Below are positions 1 to 29,400 of a stretch of DNA of 64,000 bases, in pieces. The first letter of the stretch is position 1; each line of letters starts with the position of its first letter. The notes beneath the pieces are model-generated. The model was not told the DNA's origin and did not search any database. It saw only the letters and a program-made list of their open reading frames with translations. Source of the DNA: Ephydatia muelleri. Lineage: Eukaryota > Porifera > Demospongiae > Spongillida > Spongillidae. Position numbers and translations under genes: made by a program. The stretch is from contig JABACO010000020.1 of the NCBI GenBank assembly GCA_013339895.1, positions 5,786,529 to 5,850,528 on the forward strand, given 5' to 3'.

Positions 1-58
1 ACAAGTGACGAGAGGGTTCGCCCTCGTGGTAGCAAACCTCTGCCCTGTGTTTTGGCAG

Positions 59-187
59 GTGGTGTCGGATGACGTCAACGGCTGTCTGCAACGTTTGTCC
101 GAGCACGAATGGACCTATGGAGCGGCCCAGTACGACTCCTGCCTTCTCCTGTTGAGATATAGACGTAATACAAAAATAAATAAATAA
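59..187 (+). CDS. Terminal exon of an unrecognised upstream gene (partial)
   Basis: A 3' splice site (TTTTGGCAG) ends at 58 and is followed by 42 codons in phase 0, ending in TAA at 185-187. The peptide is rich in charged and aromatic residues and includes the segment LSEHEWTYGAAQYDSCLLLL. The helical, W/A/Y-containing tail faintly resembles a C-terminal UBA-like helix bundle, but I do not recognise the family. The stop codon lies inside the run AATAAATAAATAAA, so the polyadenylation signal overlaps the coding end. The rest of the gene lies left of the window. The splice site plus immediate stop and poly(A) signal support a real last exon; a chance open frame is the alternative. Confidence 0.5.
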   Translation: MVSDDVNGCLQRLSEHEWTYGAAQYDSCLLLLRYRRNTKINK

Positions 188-220
188 AAACTTACGGGCA
201 TCATGTCGGTGATAAACTAA

Positions 221-830
221 TGACGTCATGGGTGATCTATTAGCGCTTGCGCAAAAGGCCCACCTGTGACCGGGCTAAAAGCATCAAAGTCTCACAGGCA
301 TAAGGAACCGAAAAGGCTTTTCCTGTACGGGGTCGAACAGAAGGTGGTTTGGAACGTAAGTTGCAAGCGTTCTGTTCTAAGGAGGAGGTTAAATGGCTTT
401 CTATGTGCTCACAACGCGCGAACCGAATAGTTGCTGGGCGGGTTAGCATTTTTGCCATGGTGGAGTTCAAATACGAAGCACGGAAACAGGATTCCCAGTC
501 TGTCAGTCCTCACATTTCATGTGATTGTAATGAATGCAGGCGTTACAAATTAGTGTATTTGTAAACACTTCGCGAGAGGGGAAAATAAAGCCTGGGGCCT
601 GTAAACAACCCGAGCAAACGCCACTCAAGGAAGTCCTGCATACAGCGAGAGCGCGTTGATGGCGGTTCCCTGTGCGTTGCATGTGAGAAGCTCTTAGGCC
701 GAGGAGCAGCCTATCGACCTTGTGGATTGTTGAGAGCGCGGGTTCTGTGTACAGCCTTGAATAAGCGGATACGCGAACATTTGGTGGAAGTCGTATAGTT
801 CCGTCACATTGTGGTGTACCTCGAAGATGG
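221..830 (+). promoter_or_regulatory. Probable promoter region upstream of TNRC6 (CRE, NRF1-like site)
   Basis: Unique, CpG-containing sequence between the poly(A) signal of the upstream gene and the first microsatellite. It holds a perfect CRE palindrome TGACGTCA at 221-228 and an NRF1-like GCGCTTGCGC at 243-252. No convincing coding exon is visible; short open frames on both strands (240-470, 349-564) overlap each other and look non-coding. Assignment to TNRC6 is by position only. Confidence 0.4.
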
Positions 831-838
831 GTTGCGGA

Positions 839-840
<2 letters not shown>

Positions 841-871
<31 letters not shown>

Positions 872-1117
872 CAGTACACACACGTATGCAGTACTTCACA
901 CACACACACATATGCAGTACTTCACACACACACACACACATATGCCGTACTTCACATACTTCACAGACACTAACAGGCACACACACATAAAGTGGCTACA
1001 TTTACATGTGCACAGATTAAATGCTGCCTTAATTTGTAACACTTGTATCTCACACACACACGTACACACTCTATACACATGCACAAAATGCACACACACA
1101 CATGCACACTGCTCTAT
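841..1117. repeat. (AC)n microsatellite cluster
   Basis: A pure (AC)14 block at 841-868 followed by interrupted (AC) tracts separated by ATGCAGTACTTCAC-type spacers. Open frames through it encode only C-V or T-H dipeptides and are not genes. Confidence 0.9.
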
Positions 1118-1344
1118 GGGTTATTACTTTCAATCCATACCAGTAAAAAGATAATCGATATAAAAAAACTCACCCTCTACATTGTTGTGTTTTGGTTTTT
1201 TTATCCTGTGCTTTGTGCAGTCTGACTTGGTGGCTCGTTCATTGTCATCAACATAGCCTTTGGTACCAGTTGTTTTGTATTTTAGGCTGCTTGTGTAGCT
1301 CTAACATCACCACTTTATGCAAAAGCGTGCAGCTTAACTGGTTG

Positions 1345-1893
1345 TGGTCACATGCTTGTTTGTGTGCTGGGGCCTCTTTGCTGACCAGATCACATGCTTG
1401 TTAACCTGCTGGGACCTTTTAGCTTACCAGATCACATGCTTGTTAACCTGCTGGGGCCTTTTAGCTTACCAGATCACATGCTTGTTAACCTGCTGGGGCC
1501 TCTTTGCTGACCAGATCACATGCTTGTTAGCCTGCTGGGGCCTCTTTGCTGACCAGATCACATGCTTGTTAGCCTGCTGGGGCCTCTTTGCTGACCAGAT
1601 CACATGCTTGTTAGCCTGCTGGGGCCTTTTAGCTTACCAGATCACATGCTTGTTAGCCTGCTGGGGCCTCTTTGCTGACCAGATCACATGCTTGTTAACC
1701 TGCTGGGGCCTTTTAGCTTACCAGATCACATGCTTGTTAACCTGCTGGGGCCTCTTTGCTGACCAGATCACATGCTTGTTAGCCTGCTGGGGCCTCTTTG
1801 CTGACCAGATCACATGCTTGTTAGCCTGCTGGGGCCTCTTTGCTGACCAGATCACATGCTTGTTAGCCTGCTAGCCTCTTTGCTTACCAGGCT
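1345..1893. repeat. 42-bp minisatellite, about 12.5 copies
   Basis: Tandem copies containing CCAGATCACATGCTTGTT, with two variant types (CTCTTTGCTGACC and CTTTTAGCTTACC) interleaved. Because 42 is a multiple of three the + strand stays open for 176 codons, but the peptide is only a 14-residue repeat with no splice or start support. Confidence 0.9.
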
Positions 1894-2282
1894 ACTTATC
1901 TGCCATGCAAAAAGGCTTACAAAACTAGTGGTTGCTGTAGCACTGTGGTTACACTCTGGTTTGCGTGACATCATTATTATTATTTGCCTACATCAATCCT
2001 GTGGTGGGCAGGCAGTGCACGAAGAGGATGTTTCTGACTAAGTGGTTGTAGGGGAAGGCCGTACAGTTACCTTGTGGAAGATACGAAGGGCAGAGGGGAG
2101 GAGGTTGTGTAGGTGAGAATGTTGTGCAAGGAGAGTGAAATGCATGCTGTACTTGTGGCATACGTGTAGTTTGAAGCGGAAGGATTTTGTGCAAGTTAAT
2201 TCTGTACTGGATAGCTGCATGGCATATGCACTGCAAGTTGACCAGCTACGTAGTTTTGCCGTAATACCACGCCTGTGTCTCA

Positions 2283-2762
2283 CTGTGGGAGGTGGAGAGA
2301 GGAGGTGTGGGGAGGAGGTGGAGAGAGGTGAGGTATGGGAGGAGGTGGAGAGGAGACGTGTGAGGAGGAGGTGGAGAGAGGAGAGGTGTGGGGAGTAGGT
2401 GGAGAGAGGAGAGGTGTGGGGAGGAAGTGAAGTGGGAGAGAGGAGAGGTGTGGGGAGGAGGTGGACAGCCTAAGTGCTGCATAGATTGCAAAGGTCTTGT
2501 GGTAATATGTTTGGGGGCAGAAGTAACTTTGCTTAGGTGTAGTACAAAGTGAGGTACATCTGCCAACTCTACCCCTGCTGACCCCACCTCATGCTCACCG
2601 CATCAGTCCTCCACCACCCCTGCACCCCCATGCCCCCTCCCCTCCACCTCGTGCCCCTCCCCTCCACCTCGTGCCCCTCCCCTCCACCTCGTGCCCCTCC
2701 CCTCCACCTCGTGCCCCTCCCCTCCACCTCGTGCCTCTCCCTCCACCTCGTGCCCCTCCCTC
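2283..2762. repeat. Purine-rich then pyrimidine-rich tandem repeats
   Basis: 2283-2462 is a G/A-rich array built on GGAGGTGGAGAGAGGAG. 2636-2762 is a C/T-rich array with a unit of about 20 bp containing CCACCTCGTGCCCCTCCC. The two arrays are of opposite strand composition, 170 bp apart, and could pair in a transcript. The interval 2763-3147 holds a possible non-coding exon at about 2869-2934 (preceded by TATTTCAG, followed by GTAAAAGG) but nothing I can call. Confidence 0.75.
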
Positions 2763-3147
2763 TTCATTGTTGCTGTCACCTTTCACTAGTGTCCTGTGTC
2801 CTCACATCACACACAAACCCACACACACCTTTTACATCATTACTGGTGTTTCTTAATTTCTATTTCAGTCCTTTTTCAACTCTACATTCTACTGGCTTAC
2901 TGGTATGTCACTTCACGAGAAGCTTTGCCAAAGGTAAAAGGTCAGTCAGCATGGGAATAGGAGGGACCGATCCTCCGGAGGGGTGAGGTAGGATAAGCTA
3001 GGGGGAGGATGCAGTAATTGAGTAGACAAAAGGTCACCTTTTGGTCTTCTCCTCCCTTCTCCAACCCTTCAGGTGGAGATTTATAATGACATTGGCACAT
3101 ATACTGTTGTGCACGATGTGTTACATTAGAGCAATCAGAGTTGGAAT

Positions 3148-3482
3148 AGGATCAGAGCTACATGTAGGAGAGTAGAGAAAGCCTGGATCAGAGCTACATG
3201 TAGGAGAGTAGAGAAAGCCTGGATCAGAGCTACATGTAGGAGAGTAGAGAAAGCCTGAATCAGAGCTACATGTAGGAGAGTAGAGAAAGCCTGGATCAGA
3301 GCTACATGTAGGAGAGTAGAGAAAGCCTGGATCAGAGCTACATGTAGGAGAGTAGAGAAAGCCTGGATCAGAGCTACATGTAGGAGAGTAGAGAAAGCCT
3401 GGATCAGAGCTACATGTAGGAGAGTAGAGAAAGCCTGGATCAGAGCTACATGTAGGAGAGTAGAGAAAGCCTGGATCAGAGT
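3148..3482. repeat. 36-bp minisatellite, about 9 copies
   Basis: Near-perfect tandem copies containing CAGAGCTACATGTAGGAGAG. Each unit contains the palindrome CTACATGTAG, so the transcript could form repeated hairpins. Confidence 0.9.
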
Positions 3483-3588
3483 CAGGAGAGTAAAGAAGGG
3501 TATGAGTTATGATCTAATAGACATGTTAATATCTGCACCAGGCACCACAAGAGCACAAACACATGCAACACTCAGACACACACAGACA

Positions 3589-3589
<1 letters not shown>

Positions 3590-3643
<54 letters not shown>

Positions 3644-3752
3644 CACGCACACACACACACTACACACAGATGCACGCACACTACACACAGATGCACGCAC
3701 ACACACACACACTACACACACACACTACACACCGATACACGCACACACAATG
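3590..3752. repeat. (AC)n microsatellite
   Basis: Long (CA)n tract with CG and TA interruptions. From 3753 to 4520 I see no gene or repeat. Confidence 0.9.
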
Positions 3753-4523
3753 TCAAGTGTCATGGACCAGTGACACACAGAGCTAGGAGGTTTGCTGTAG
3801 CCTTTATAGCAATATGTATTGTATAATTTTAGGTATTTCAAAACACAAGAATTACATGTCAGGTAAAACATTAATCAATAGTTAATTAATAGTTGTTAAT
3901 CCTTTTCCTTCTCATCAATATCATTAATATTGTATTGTTGTTGACGGCTGTCTAGTTGAAATGACTTGTAGCAGTGGAGTAGCCAATGCACTGTTAATTT
4001 CACGACACTGGTAGGCAGATACTGCTGCAAGCGGGACATGCTTCAGGGAAGATACTGGTGCACACTTAATATGTGCGTACATGTAGTTAAAGATAAGTGC
4101 CAGTGTGTGAACCACCTCACACGCTTTGATGTGGCAATGGAGAGCAGTATGTGACCTCAAACCACACCTACAGGCGCTTCCACTTAGTCATTCGATGACA
4201 TCTATACCCTTGAGATTCTAACACAGTAGGAGGGTTAGCTTGTGGATGGTGCGAGAACTCTAATTAATGCACATAGGGGAACATGTGGAGTTACTCCGTG
4301 GAAGAGGAAGAGGAGAGGAAGAGTGATGTCAGATTTGTGTGGTCCTCATGGATGTGAGGTCATATTTCAGTATGAACTCCTAATTAGATTTGCATTTGGT
4401 GCTGGTAACATCGAGGCATCACCACACTTGTCTCTCCTGGTACTGTCTAATACTACAGAGCCTCTTTAGTCAAGCGCTAGCAGCACACACACACCGGAGG
4501 GATAAGTAGCAGTCCATCCCACC

Positions 4524-4965
4524 CTCTGACCACTCCCACTGCAAAACTGCACCATCACCCAACCCCTCTGACCGCTCCCACTGCAACACTGTGCCATCAC
4601 CCAACCCCTCTGACCACTCCCACTGCAACACTGCACCATCACCCAACCCCTCTGACCACTCCCACTGCAACACTGCACCATCACCCAACCCCTCTGACCA
4701 CTCCCACTGCAACACTGCACCATCACCCAACCCCTCTGACCACTCCCACTGCAACACTGCACCATCACCCAACCCCTCTGACCACTCCCACTGCAACACT
4801 GCACCATCACCCAACCCCTCTGACCGCTCCCACTGCAACACTGCGCCATCACCCAACCCCTCTGACCACTCCCACTGTAACACTGCACCATCACCTGACC
4901 ACTCCCACTGCAACACTGCACCATCACCCAACCCCTCTGACCACTCCCACTGCAACATAACTCAC
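4524..4965. repeat. 42-bp minisatellite, about 10.5 copies
   Basis: Tandem copies containing CCCACTGCAACACTGCACCA. Like the array at 1345 the unit is 42 bp, so several frames on both strands stay open; none is supported as coding. The array ends about 60 bp before the 3' splice site of the candidate first coding exon of TNRC6. Confidence 0.9.
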
Positions 4966-5028
4966 CTGCCCCATATCCCCACATTCCACCTCACCATCAC
5001 CATCACCTTCCTGTACACAGCCAACAGC

Positions 5029-22315
<17,287 letters not shown>

Positions 22316-22483
22316 GGAAGCATACATCTCTTTTTGGCTTCCTATAACACTTCCTGAAGCTTATCTTATCTTCTTTTTTTTTTTTTTTTAACAAGACATT
22401 CTTTGTTGTGTTTATTTTGTTGGTGTGCTTTCAAACTCCTCCCCTTGACTGGTTGTTCACTGATTCTTCAAAGCTTTCTGTGT

Positions 22484-22518
<35 letters not shown>

Positions 22519-23467
22519 GACATAGGCTTGACTGACAGAATCTCTCCGCTGCATTTATACATAATCATTCAGGTGGACCCATTCCTTCTACTGGTCTAGT
22601 TTATTCCCATAGGAGGCCATGTACCTCTACTCACTTGCTTATAAAGTTTGTCTGTGTGCGTGTTGTGTGTGTGTCTTTGGCAGTGTGTGTTTTGCGTAAG
22701 AAGCAAAACACAAGCCCGCCCAAACCTGAGTGTGCACCTTTCCCACGTTTAACCCCTTCCCACCCCAGGTATCCAGTCGTCCACTTTTTGTTGTCTATCT
22801 TTGCCTTTGTACAATGAGTGTTGTAGCCATTTGGCCATTCTGTATACATGCTTTCTTTTTTTGTCTGTTTTTTTTTTGTTTTGTTTTTTTTATGTTGGGG
22901 TGTAAGGACAGTTATCATCCAACTGCAATCAGGTTATGATGAACACCCCTGCAGTTCACAGTGTATACCTTTGTTGTTGTTGTTACTCTACCACTGGATG
23001 AACTGGGAAAATAAGGCAAAAAAAAAAAAAAAAACACAATGCTACCACTCTCACAGTCCCATCCTCCAACCTCCCCCATGATTTTCTGAATGAGAGCTGC
23101 TTGGAAATTCTGCACTGGAATGCATATCGTGACTTGCTACTTTTTAAGGGCAGTTTTTTTCTTGTATTGGACTCTCCTGCAATGTATTGTATTTGTTGAA
23201 TATTTGGTGGCAAATGCCTGTGATGTGTAAGAAACAGGTAATTCTGTTGATAATCTTTGAACACTCCAATCTTGCATGCTTTTCAAACTAATGCACCTTA
23301 TCTGATGTCATTTGAATGGAATTTCAAACATAAATATTTTCATGCAAATACTTGGTACAACTTGCATGCATGGGGTGTTGGGGGGCAAACAAAATATGCA
23401 GTTCAGTCAAATTGCACCCCACGTTAGCTCGCTGCACCATCCACTCGCATGATGGTTACGGCATGGC
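22316..23467. other. Convergent 3' region between TNRC6 (+) and MRPL12 (-)
   Basis: Contains several T-runs (22373-22390, 22487-22516) and an A-run near 23019-23034. TTTATT (AATAAA on the minus strand) near 22409 and 22599 could serve MRPL12; no canonical AATAAA close behind the TNRC6 stop is visible. No coding sequence seen. Confidence 0.6.
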
Positions 23468-26400
23468 TCACTCAATGGCGACCACGCCCCCAGCAGCTTC
23501 CAGGATTGTCTTGAGCTTCGCTGCCTCCTCCTTGCTGATGTCTTTTTGTACCACTTGGGGGACACTCTCGACAAACTTCTTTGCCTACAAGAATACAGTG
23601 TGGAAGGAAAGGGGGTGGATTATTGAATGATTTTGAGGCAGGAGAAGAGTATCCCTTATGGGGGGGGGGGGGGGGGGGGGGGGGGGGACATGGCTTCTCC
23701 TGTTACAAGCCACCCCAGGTATTAACTAAACATGAGTGGCTTTAGTGGTAACATGATCTTCACATATGGCCATTAAAGCGACAATTCTGAAAATGTAATT
23801 TCCCTTTTGGTATTTCTGACAACACCTGACATTGTAGCATTGTAGCTGTCATATGGCTTGTGTTGGCACCAGTCTCTGGCTCAGTTGATGGTTTGAGTGC
23901 CTAAAGTGAGCGTCTAATCAAACAGTGAGATGTCCGGCACTTACTGCATTACGAATGCAGAACCGTTCGTTATACTATGTGATGGCAAGATTCAGCTGCT
24001 TGAAGCAGCAATGCAAACAGCCCTACAACTACTCAATGTTTTCATGTGAAACACTATAGAGGTATTTTCCTGCTATTAATGGTCCACATTTCAAAATATG
24101 CACAATAGGCATGATTTACCTGTACTAGGTTCATGCCTTCGATCATAGCCTTGATCTCCTTGATCACTTTCACTTTTGACTCGTCTCCATACTTGACCAG
24201 TTTCACAGTGAATGTGGTCTTTTGTTCAGCCTCTGGCTGTGCCGCAGCAGGCTGTGTGAGAAAGGGGAGGATGGGAGGCCAGAGAGGGAAGGGGGGAGAC
24301 AGAAGGTGGTGAGAGAAGGTGGAGGGAGAAGGGGGAAGAGGGGGAGAGAGAAGGTGGTGAGAGAAGGTGGAGGGAGAAGGGGGAAGAGGGGAGGGAGAAA
24401 GGGAAGAGGGGGAGAGAGAAGGTGGAGAAAGAAGGGGGAGAGAAGATGGGAGGGTAGGTGGAGAGAAAAGATGGGGAGGGAGAGGGTGAGAGAAGGTGAA
24501 GAGGAAGGTGAGGAGAGAGAAGGTGGTGAGGAAAGAGCAAAGCTCATAACAAAAGGTACTGGGATACACAAGGAGAAACGTGTAAACAAATAATGCCAAC
24601 AACAAAGTGTTCCATTCACACTGGCCTTGATTGTCAGCCATCAGATGCACTTGCTTCACCAGTACCATGCACATCTTTTTCAAGGCCACATTTGCACCCA
24701 TTCATAATTGTACCATATCTACCACACACACACCACCCCCACCCTGATATCAACACACAGCATACAGACACCACACGCACATCTGTGTCTACTTCACGGC
24801 CCAAATAAGCTCACTCTGAGAGTCACACTTGTAGACTACAACCAACAGACTTCAAAGAGGTGAGCAGACAGCTCTCAGAGTGACTCCACCTTACTACCAT
24901 AAAAATATTAATTGACCCTTTTAGTGTCATTCATTTTGTTGGCAACTGAGTGGTCGCTGTAGTAACCACAACGTGTAACCCGATCACCTGTTTACTACCT
25001 GACTATTTGGTGTGACCAGTCTCCGCACCAAGGGTGGCAGGACTCCCCAGGGCATTTAGAATAGTAGAGTCCATTGAGTGCTGTATACTCTTCACCAGAC
25101 AGAGCCACAGCCAGTTCTTATGCCAGAAGGGTCAGGGAAAGCACCCAAGTAATTAATAATCTATTAACATTTTGTTTGTCATTCAAAATCCTCTGGCTTA
25201 GGATCACTTATTAGCCACATCAGACGTAACCTAGATGACTTCATGTCTGGCATAAGACCCCTTGCAACACCTATTGGTCTATTTCATTTTTATATAAATG
25301 CAGAGATTAATTCATTTTTAAAAATTTAAAAAAAAATGAAGATTAATTTTTTTAATTGAATATTTCATTTATGAAGATTAAGCTTCGGAGCACACGCCCT
25401 GCTGACATCCTAGCTTCCAATTGGCTCTGTGGCAAGCCTGCTGCCTTTGACCTTACTGTGGTGTCTCCGCTTAACCCTACCTTTATCTCTGAAGCGGGTC
25501 GCACAGCAGGGTCAGCAGCGGTTGCCGCTGAGCTAAGGAAGCACTCTGCCAATGATGCCAAGTGTTCCGAGTTGGGGTGGACGTGTATTCCCCTTGTGGC
25601 CGAGTCATATGGAGCTTGGGGCAGCGAAGCAGTGCAAGCTTTTTCACGGCTCGCATCATACCTTGCCACAAGGACCAACTCCCCCAAGTCCAAGGTTGTC
25701 TGCAGCCTGTACGGCCGCCTTCATTTGACTCTTGTGCGAGCCAATGCCCGAGCCCTCCTCTTACGATGTGGATGTTCCCTTCAGGAGGGGGATATTTCAT
25801 CATCGTAACTTTCATAGCTAGTGTGTCTCAGTGTGTCAGGGTATGTATGTATGTATGCATGTATGTATATGTGTATATTAAGTAATGTAATAATAAATGA
25901 AGACGAACATATTGTAGTTAATCCCACGCCTAGCTCTGTGCATCACAGCTGCATCACAGGGTGATACATGTAAGTTGAGCAGCTGCAGTCTGCAGGTAGC
26001 GTTTTTCTTCTCTCAAGCTTATCTCTCCATCGCTAACCGTGTGACCAAGAGTGGGACATTTGGACCCACAAGCTCCATGAGTCACGTGAGTCCGTACACA
26101 CCCACCCACCCCTCAATGGGGGTGTAGGGCTAGGAGCACCTCACACCAGACCTCTCTAGAAACAGTATGTTACTATCAAGGTGGCTGGAGGGTTTGGTAG
26201 TATGATCACGTGCACCCTGTATCTCCTGTTACTAACTGATCACGTGCACCCTGTATCTCCTGTTACTAACTGATGCAACAGCAACTTTCTGCAAAGCGTC
26301 GAGGGCAAGGTCTGTTGCTATGGTAACATCATTGGCTACTAGGAGAGAGAGGTAGGGGTGGGTGAGGTAGGGGTGGGTGAGGTAGGGGTGGGTGAGAGAG

Positions 26401-29400
26401 GGGTGGGTGAGGTAGGGGTGGGTGAGGTAGGGGTGGGTGAGGTAGGGGTAGATGAGGGAGGGATGTGTGAGGAGACACTAAACTGATAACAATTTGGTGA
26501 CCACCTAGAATTGGTGGAAACCACAGCGTGCCCCTTTGCAAAATCTTTTGTACGCTTCATCACCACTGCACACCAAAACCACCGCCATCAGATGCAAGGA
26601 ACAATTTAAGGGAGCGAGCCCACACTTGATGTGGCCTCACAACACCACATCACACGAAAGCAAGTCACCTTGCGGTGTGCTCCTTTCTGAAAACAGAGGT
26701 GCTTGTGTAAAAATGTAGCGCAGTGATTTTCCTACAAGTGATACTACATCACTGTAGCACACTGGGTTCCCCTTGGCTTCTATGACATCACTGCGGGTGG
26801 CTGCTGCCTCTGAATAGCACGGTGGGCGGGGCATATGCATCACATACAGCTAAACATGGATCAACCAACAAAATAGAGAGTGCTGCAAATATGATAAACA
26901 GCACATGCAGGTACTCGTGTGCACTATTTGGAATTAAAGCACATGCAGGTACTTGTGTGCACTATTCGGAATAGAAGCACATGCAGGTACTTGTGTGCAT
27001 TATTTGGAATTAAAGCACATGCAGGTACTTGTGTGCACTATTCGGAATAGAAGCACATGCAGGTACTCGTGTGCACTATTTGGAATTAAAGCACATGCAG
27101 GTACTTGTGTGCACTATTCGGAATAGAAGCACATGCAGGTACTTGTGTGCACTATTCGGAATAGAAGCACATGCAGGTACTTGTGTGCACTATTCGGAAT
27201 AGAAGCACATGCAGGTACTTGTGTGCACTATTCGGAATAGAAGCACATGCAGGTACTCGTGTGCACTATTTGGAATTAAAGCACATGCAGGTACTTGTGT
27301 GCACTATTCGGAATAGAAGCACATGCAGGTACTTGTGTGCACTATTCGGAATAGAAGCACATGCAGGGTACTTGTGTGCACTATTCGGAATAGAAGCACA
27401 TGCAGGTACTTGTGTGCACTATTCGGAATAGAAGCACATGCAGGTACTTGTGTGCACTATTCGGAATAGAAGCACATGCAGGTACTTGTGTGCACTATTT
27501 GGAATTGAAGCACATGCAGGTACTCGTGTGCACTATTTGGAATTAAAGCACATGCAGGTACTTGTGTGCACTATTCGGAATAGAAGCACATGCAGGTACT
27601 TGTGTGCACTATTCGGAATAGAAGCACATGCAGGTACTTGTGTGCACTATTTGGAATAGAAGCACATGCAGGTACTCGTGTGCACTATTTGGAATTGAAG
27701 CACATGCAGGTACTCGTGTGCACTATTTGGAATTAAAGCATATGCAGGTACTTGTGTGCACTATTCGGAATAGAAGCACATGCAGGTACTTGTGTGCACT
27801 ATTTGGAATAGAAGCACATGCAGGTACTCGTGTGCACTATTTGGAATTGAAGCACATGCAGGTACTCGTGTGCACTATTTGGAATTAAAGCACATGCAGG
27901 TACTCGTGTGCACTATTCGGAATAGAAGCACATGCAGGTACTCGTGTGCACTATTTGGAATAGAAGCACATGCAGGTACTCGTGTGCACTATTTGGAATA
28001 GAAGCACATGCAGGTACTCGTGTGCACTATTTGGAATAGAAGCACATGCAGGTACTCATGTGCACTATTTGGAATAGAAGCACATGCAGGTACTCGTGTG
28101 CACTATTTGAAATAGAAGCACATGAATAACCAGTCAAGTACTGCATTTGGGCCCAGTTTGTTAGCACGAAGTCTGCCATCTCTTCAAAGCATTGGTAAAC
28201 ATATGTACAGTGTTGATGATATGCATTCGTGCAGTAGCATAACGGAAGTCACAAGGAGGAGGAGGAGGAGGAGGAGGAGGAGGAGGAGGAGGAGGAGGAG
28301 GAGGAGGAGGAGGAGGAGGAGGAGGAGGAGGAGGAGGAGGAGGAGGAGGAGGAGGAGGAGGAGGAGGAGGAGGAGGAGGAGGAGGAGGAGGAGGAGGAGG
28401 AGGAGGAGGAGGAGGAGGAGGAGGAGGAGGAGGAGGAGGAGGAGGAGGAGGAGGAGGAGGTGATGACAGTAGATGATGCTACAACCTCATTTCGAGGTTG
28501 ACATAGCTGGGTGGCTAACTTTAAATAATAAAAAAAAACAGGGTTGAAACACATAGATGGCTTCGTTGCCCGCCACTTTAAGGGACTCCCCCCATGCCTC
28601 ATCATTGCTGTAATGGGATGCAATAATCAGAAGGTACTGGGAGGGGGGAGGAGGAGGAAAGAATACTCAGCCTTACCATGCCCATCAAATAGTCTAGGTT
28701 TTGGGGATGGTGGTCCCTTACAGTGATGGCAGTACACCCCACCCATAGCCTGTTACTGATATGTATTTTTTCCCTGTTTGATGTTGAATTCGGTTGAATA
28801 GAGAGTTAGATATGGCAACAAACAAATGATTGGAGGGCTGATGTGTTGCTGAAACCAAAAGTTGCAGAGTGAGTTGGAACAACCCTATCTGATACAAAAT
28901 CAATATCAGCTTTAGGTGATCTGATTAAAGGGGCATCATTGCTCCTTTTGCTCACTGAACTGCTTTCTTAGAGGCATAGAAAAAAGTGTTAGAGGCAGCA
29001 AGGCAGAATCCATCATGGGATGGAACATAATGCCAACACTGGTAAGGTGAACATGAAAGAAAGCAACGAGACTTACTTGTAATTTATACTTTACACACTC
29101 GGATATTGAAACAAAAACATTGACTATGTTTGCTTTGTCTCCTGCTCTAACACAGACTGCATATGCAACAACACATAATTGTGCTACATACAACAGATCT
29201 TCAATACTGTCCACTTCCCCTTCGCATGTGATTGGCCACCATACAGTAGCACGCTTGGAAATGGCACAAATTAAAATGGAAGCCACGCAGGTACTTGTGT
29301 GCACTATTTGAAATTGGAACTGAGGTCAAAAGGGAACAGATGTGTATCTATTTGAAGGTGATATGATGGAATACCAATAAGACCAAAACGACTTTGAAGT

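Noticed and set aside
26905..28122. CRISPR array
   Set aside because: The 38-bp units are contiguous without unique spacers, and the host is an animal.
28122..28463. Open frames of poly-Arg or poly-Ser at the AGG array
   Set aside because: They arise from the pure triplet repeat; no splice sites, domain or start context supports translation.
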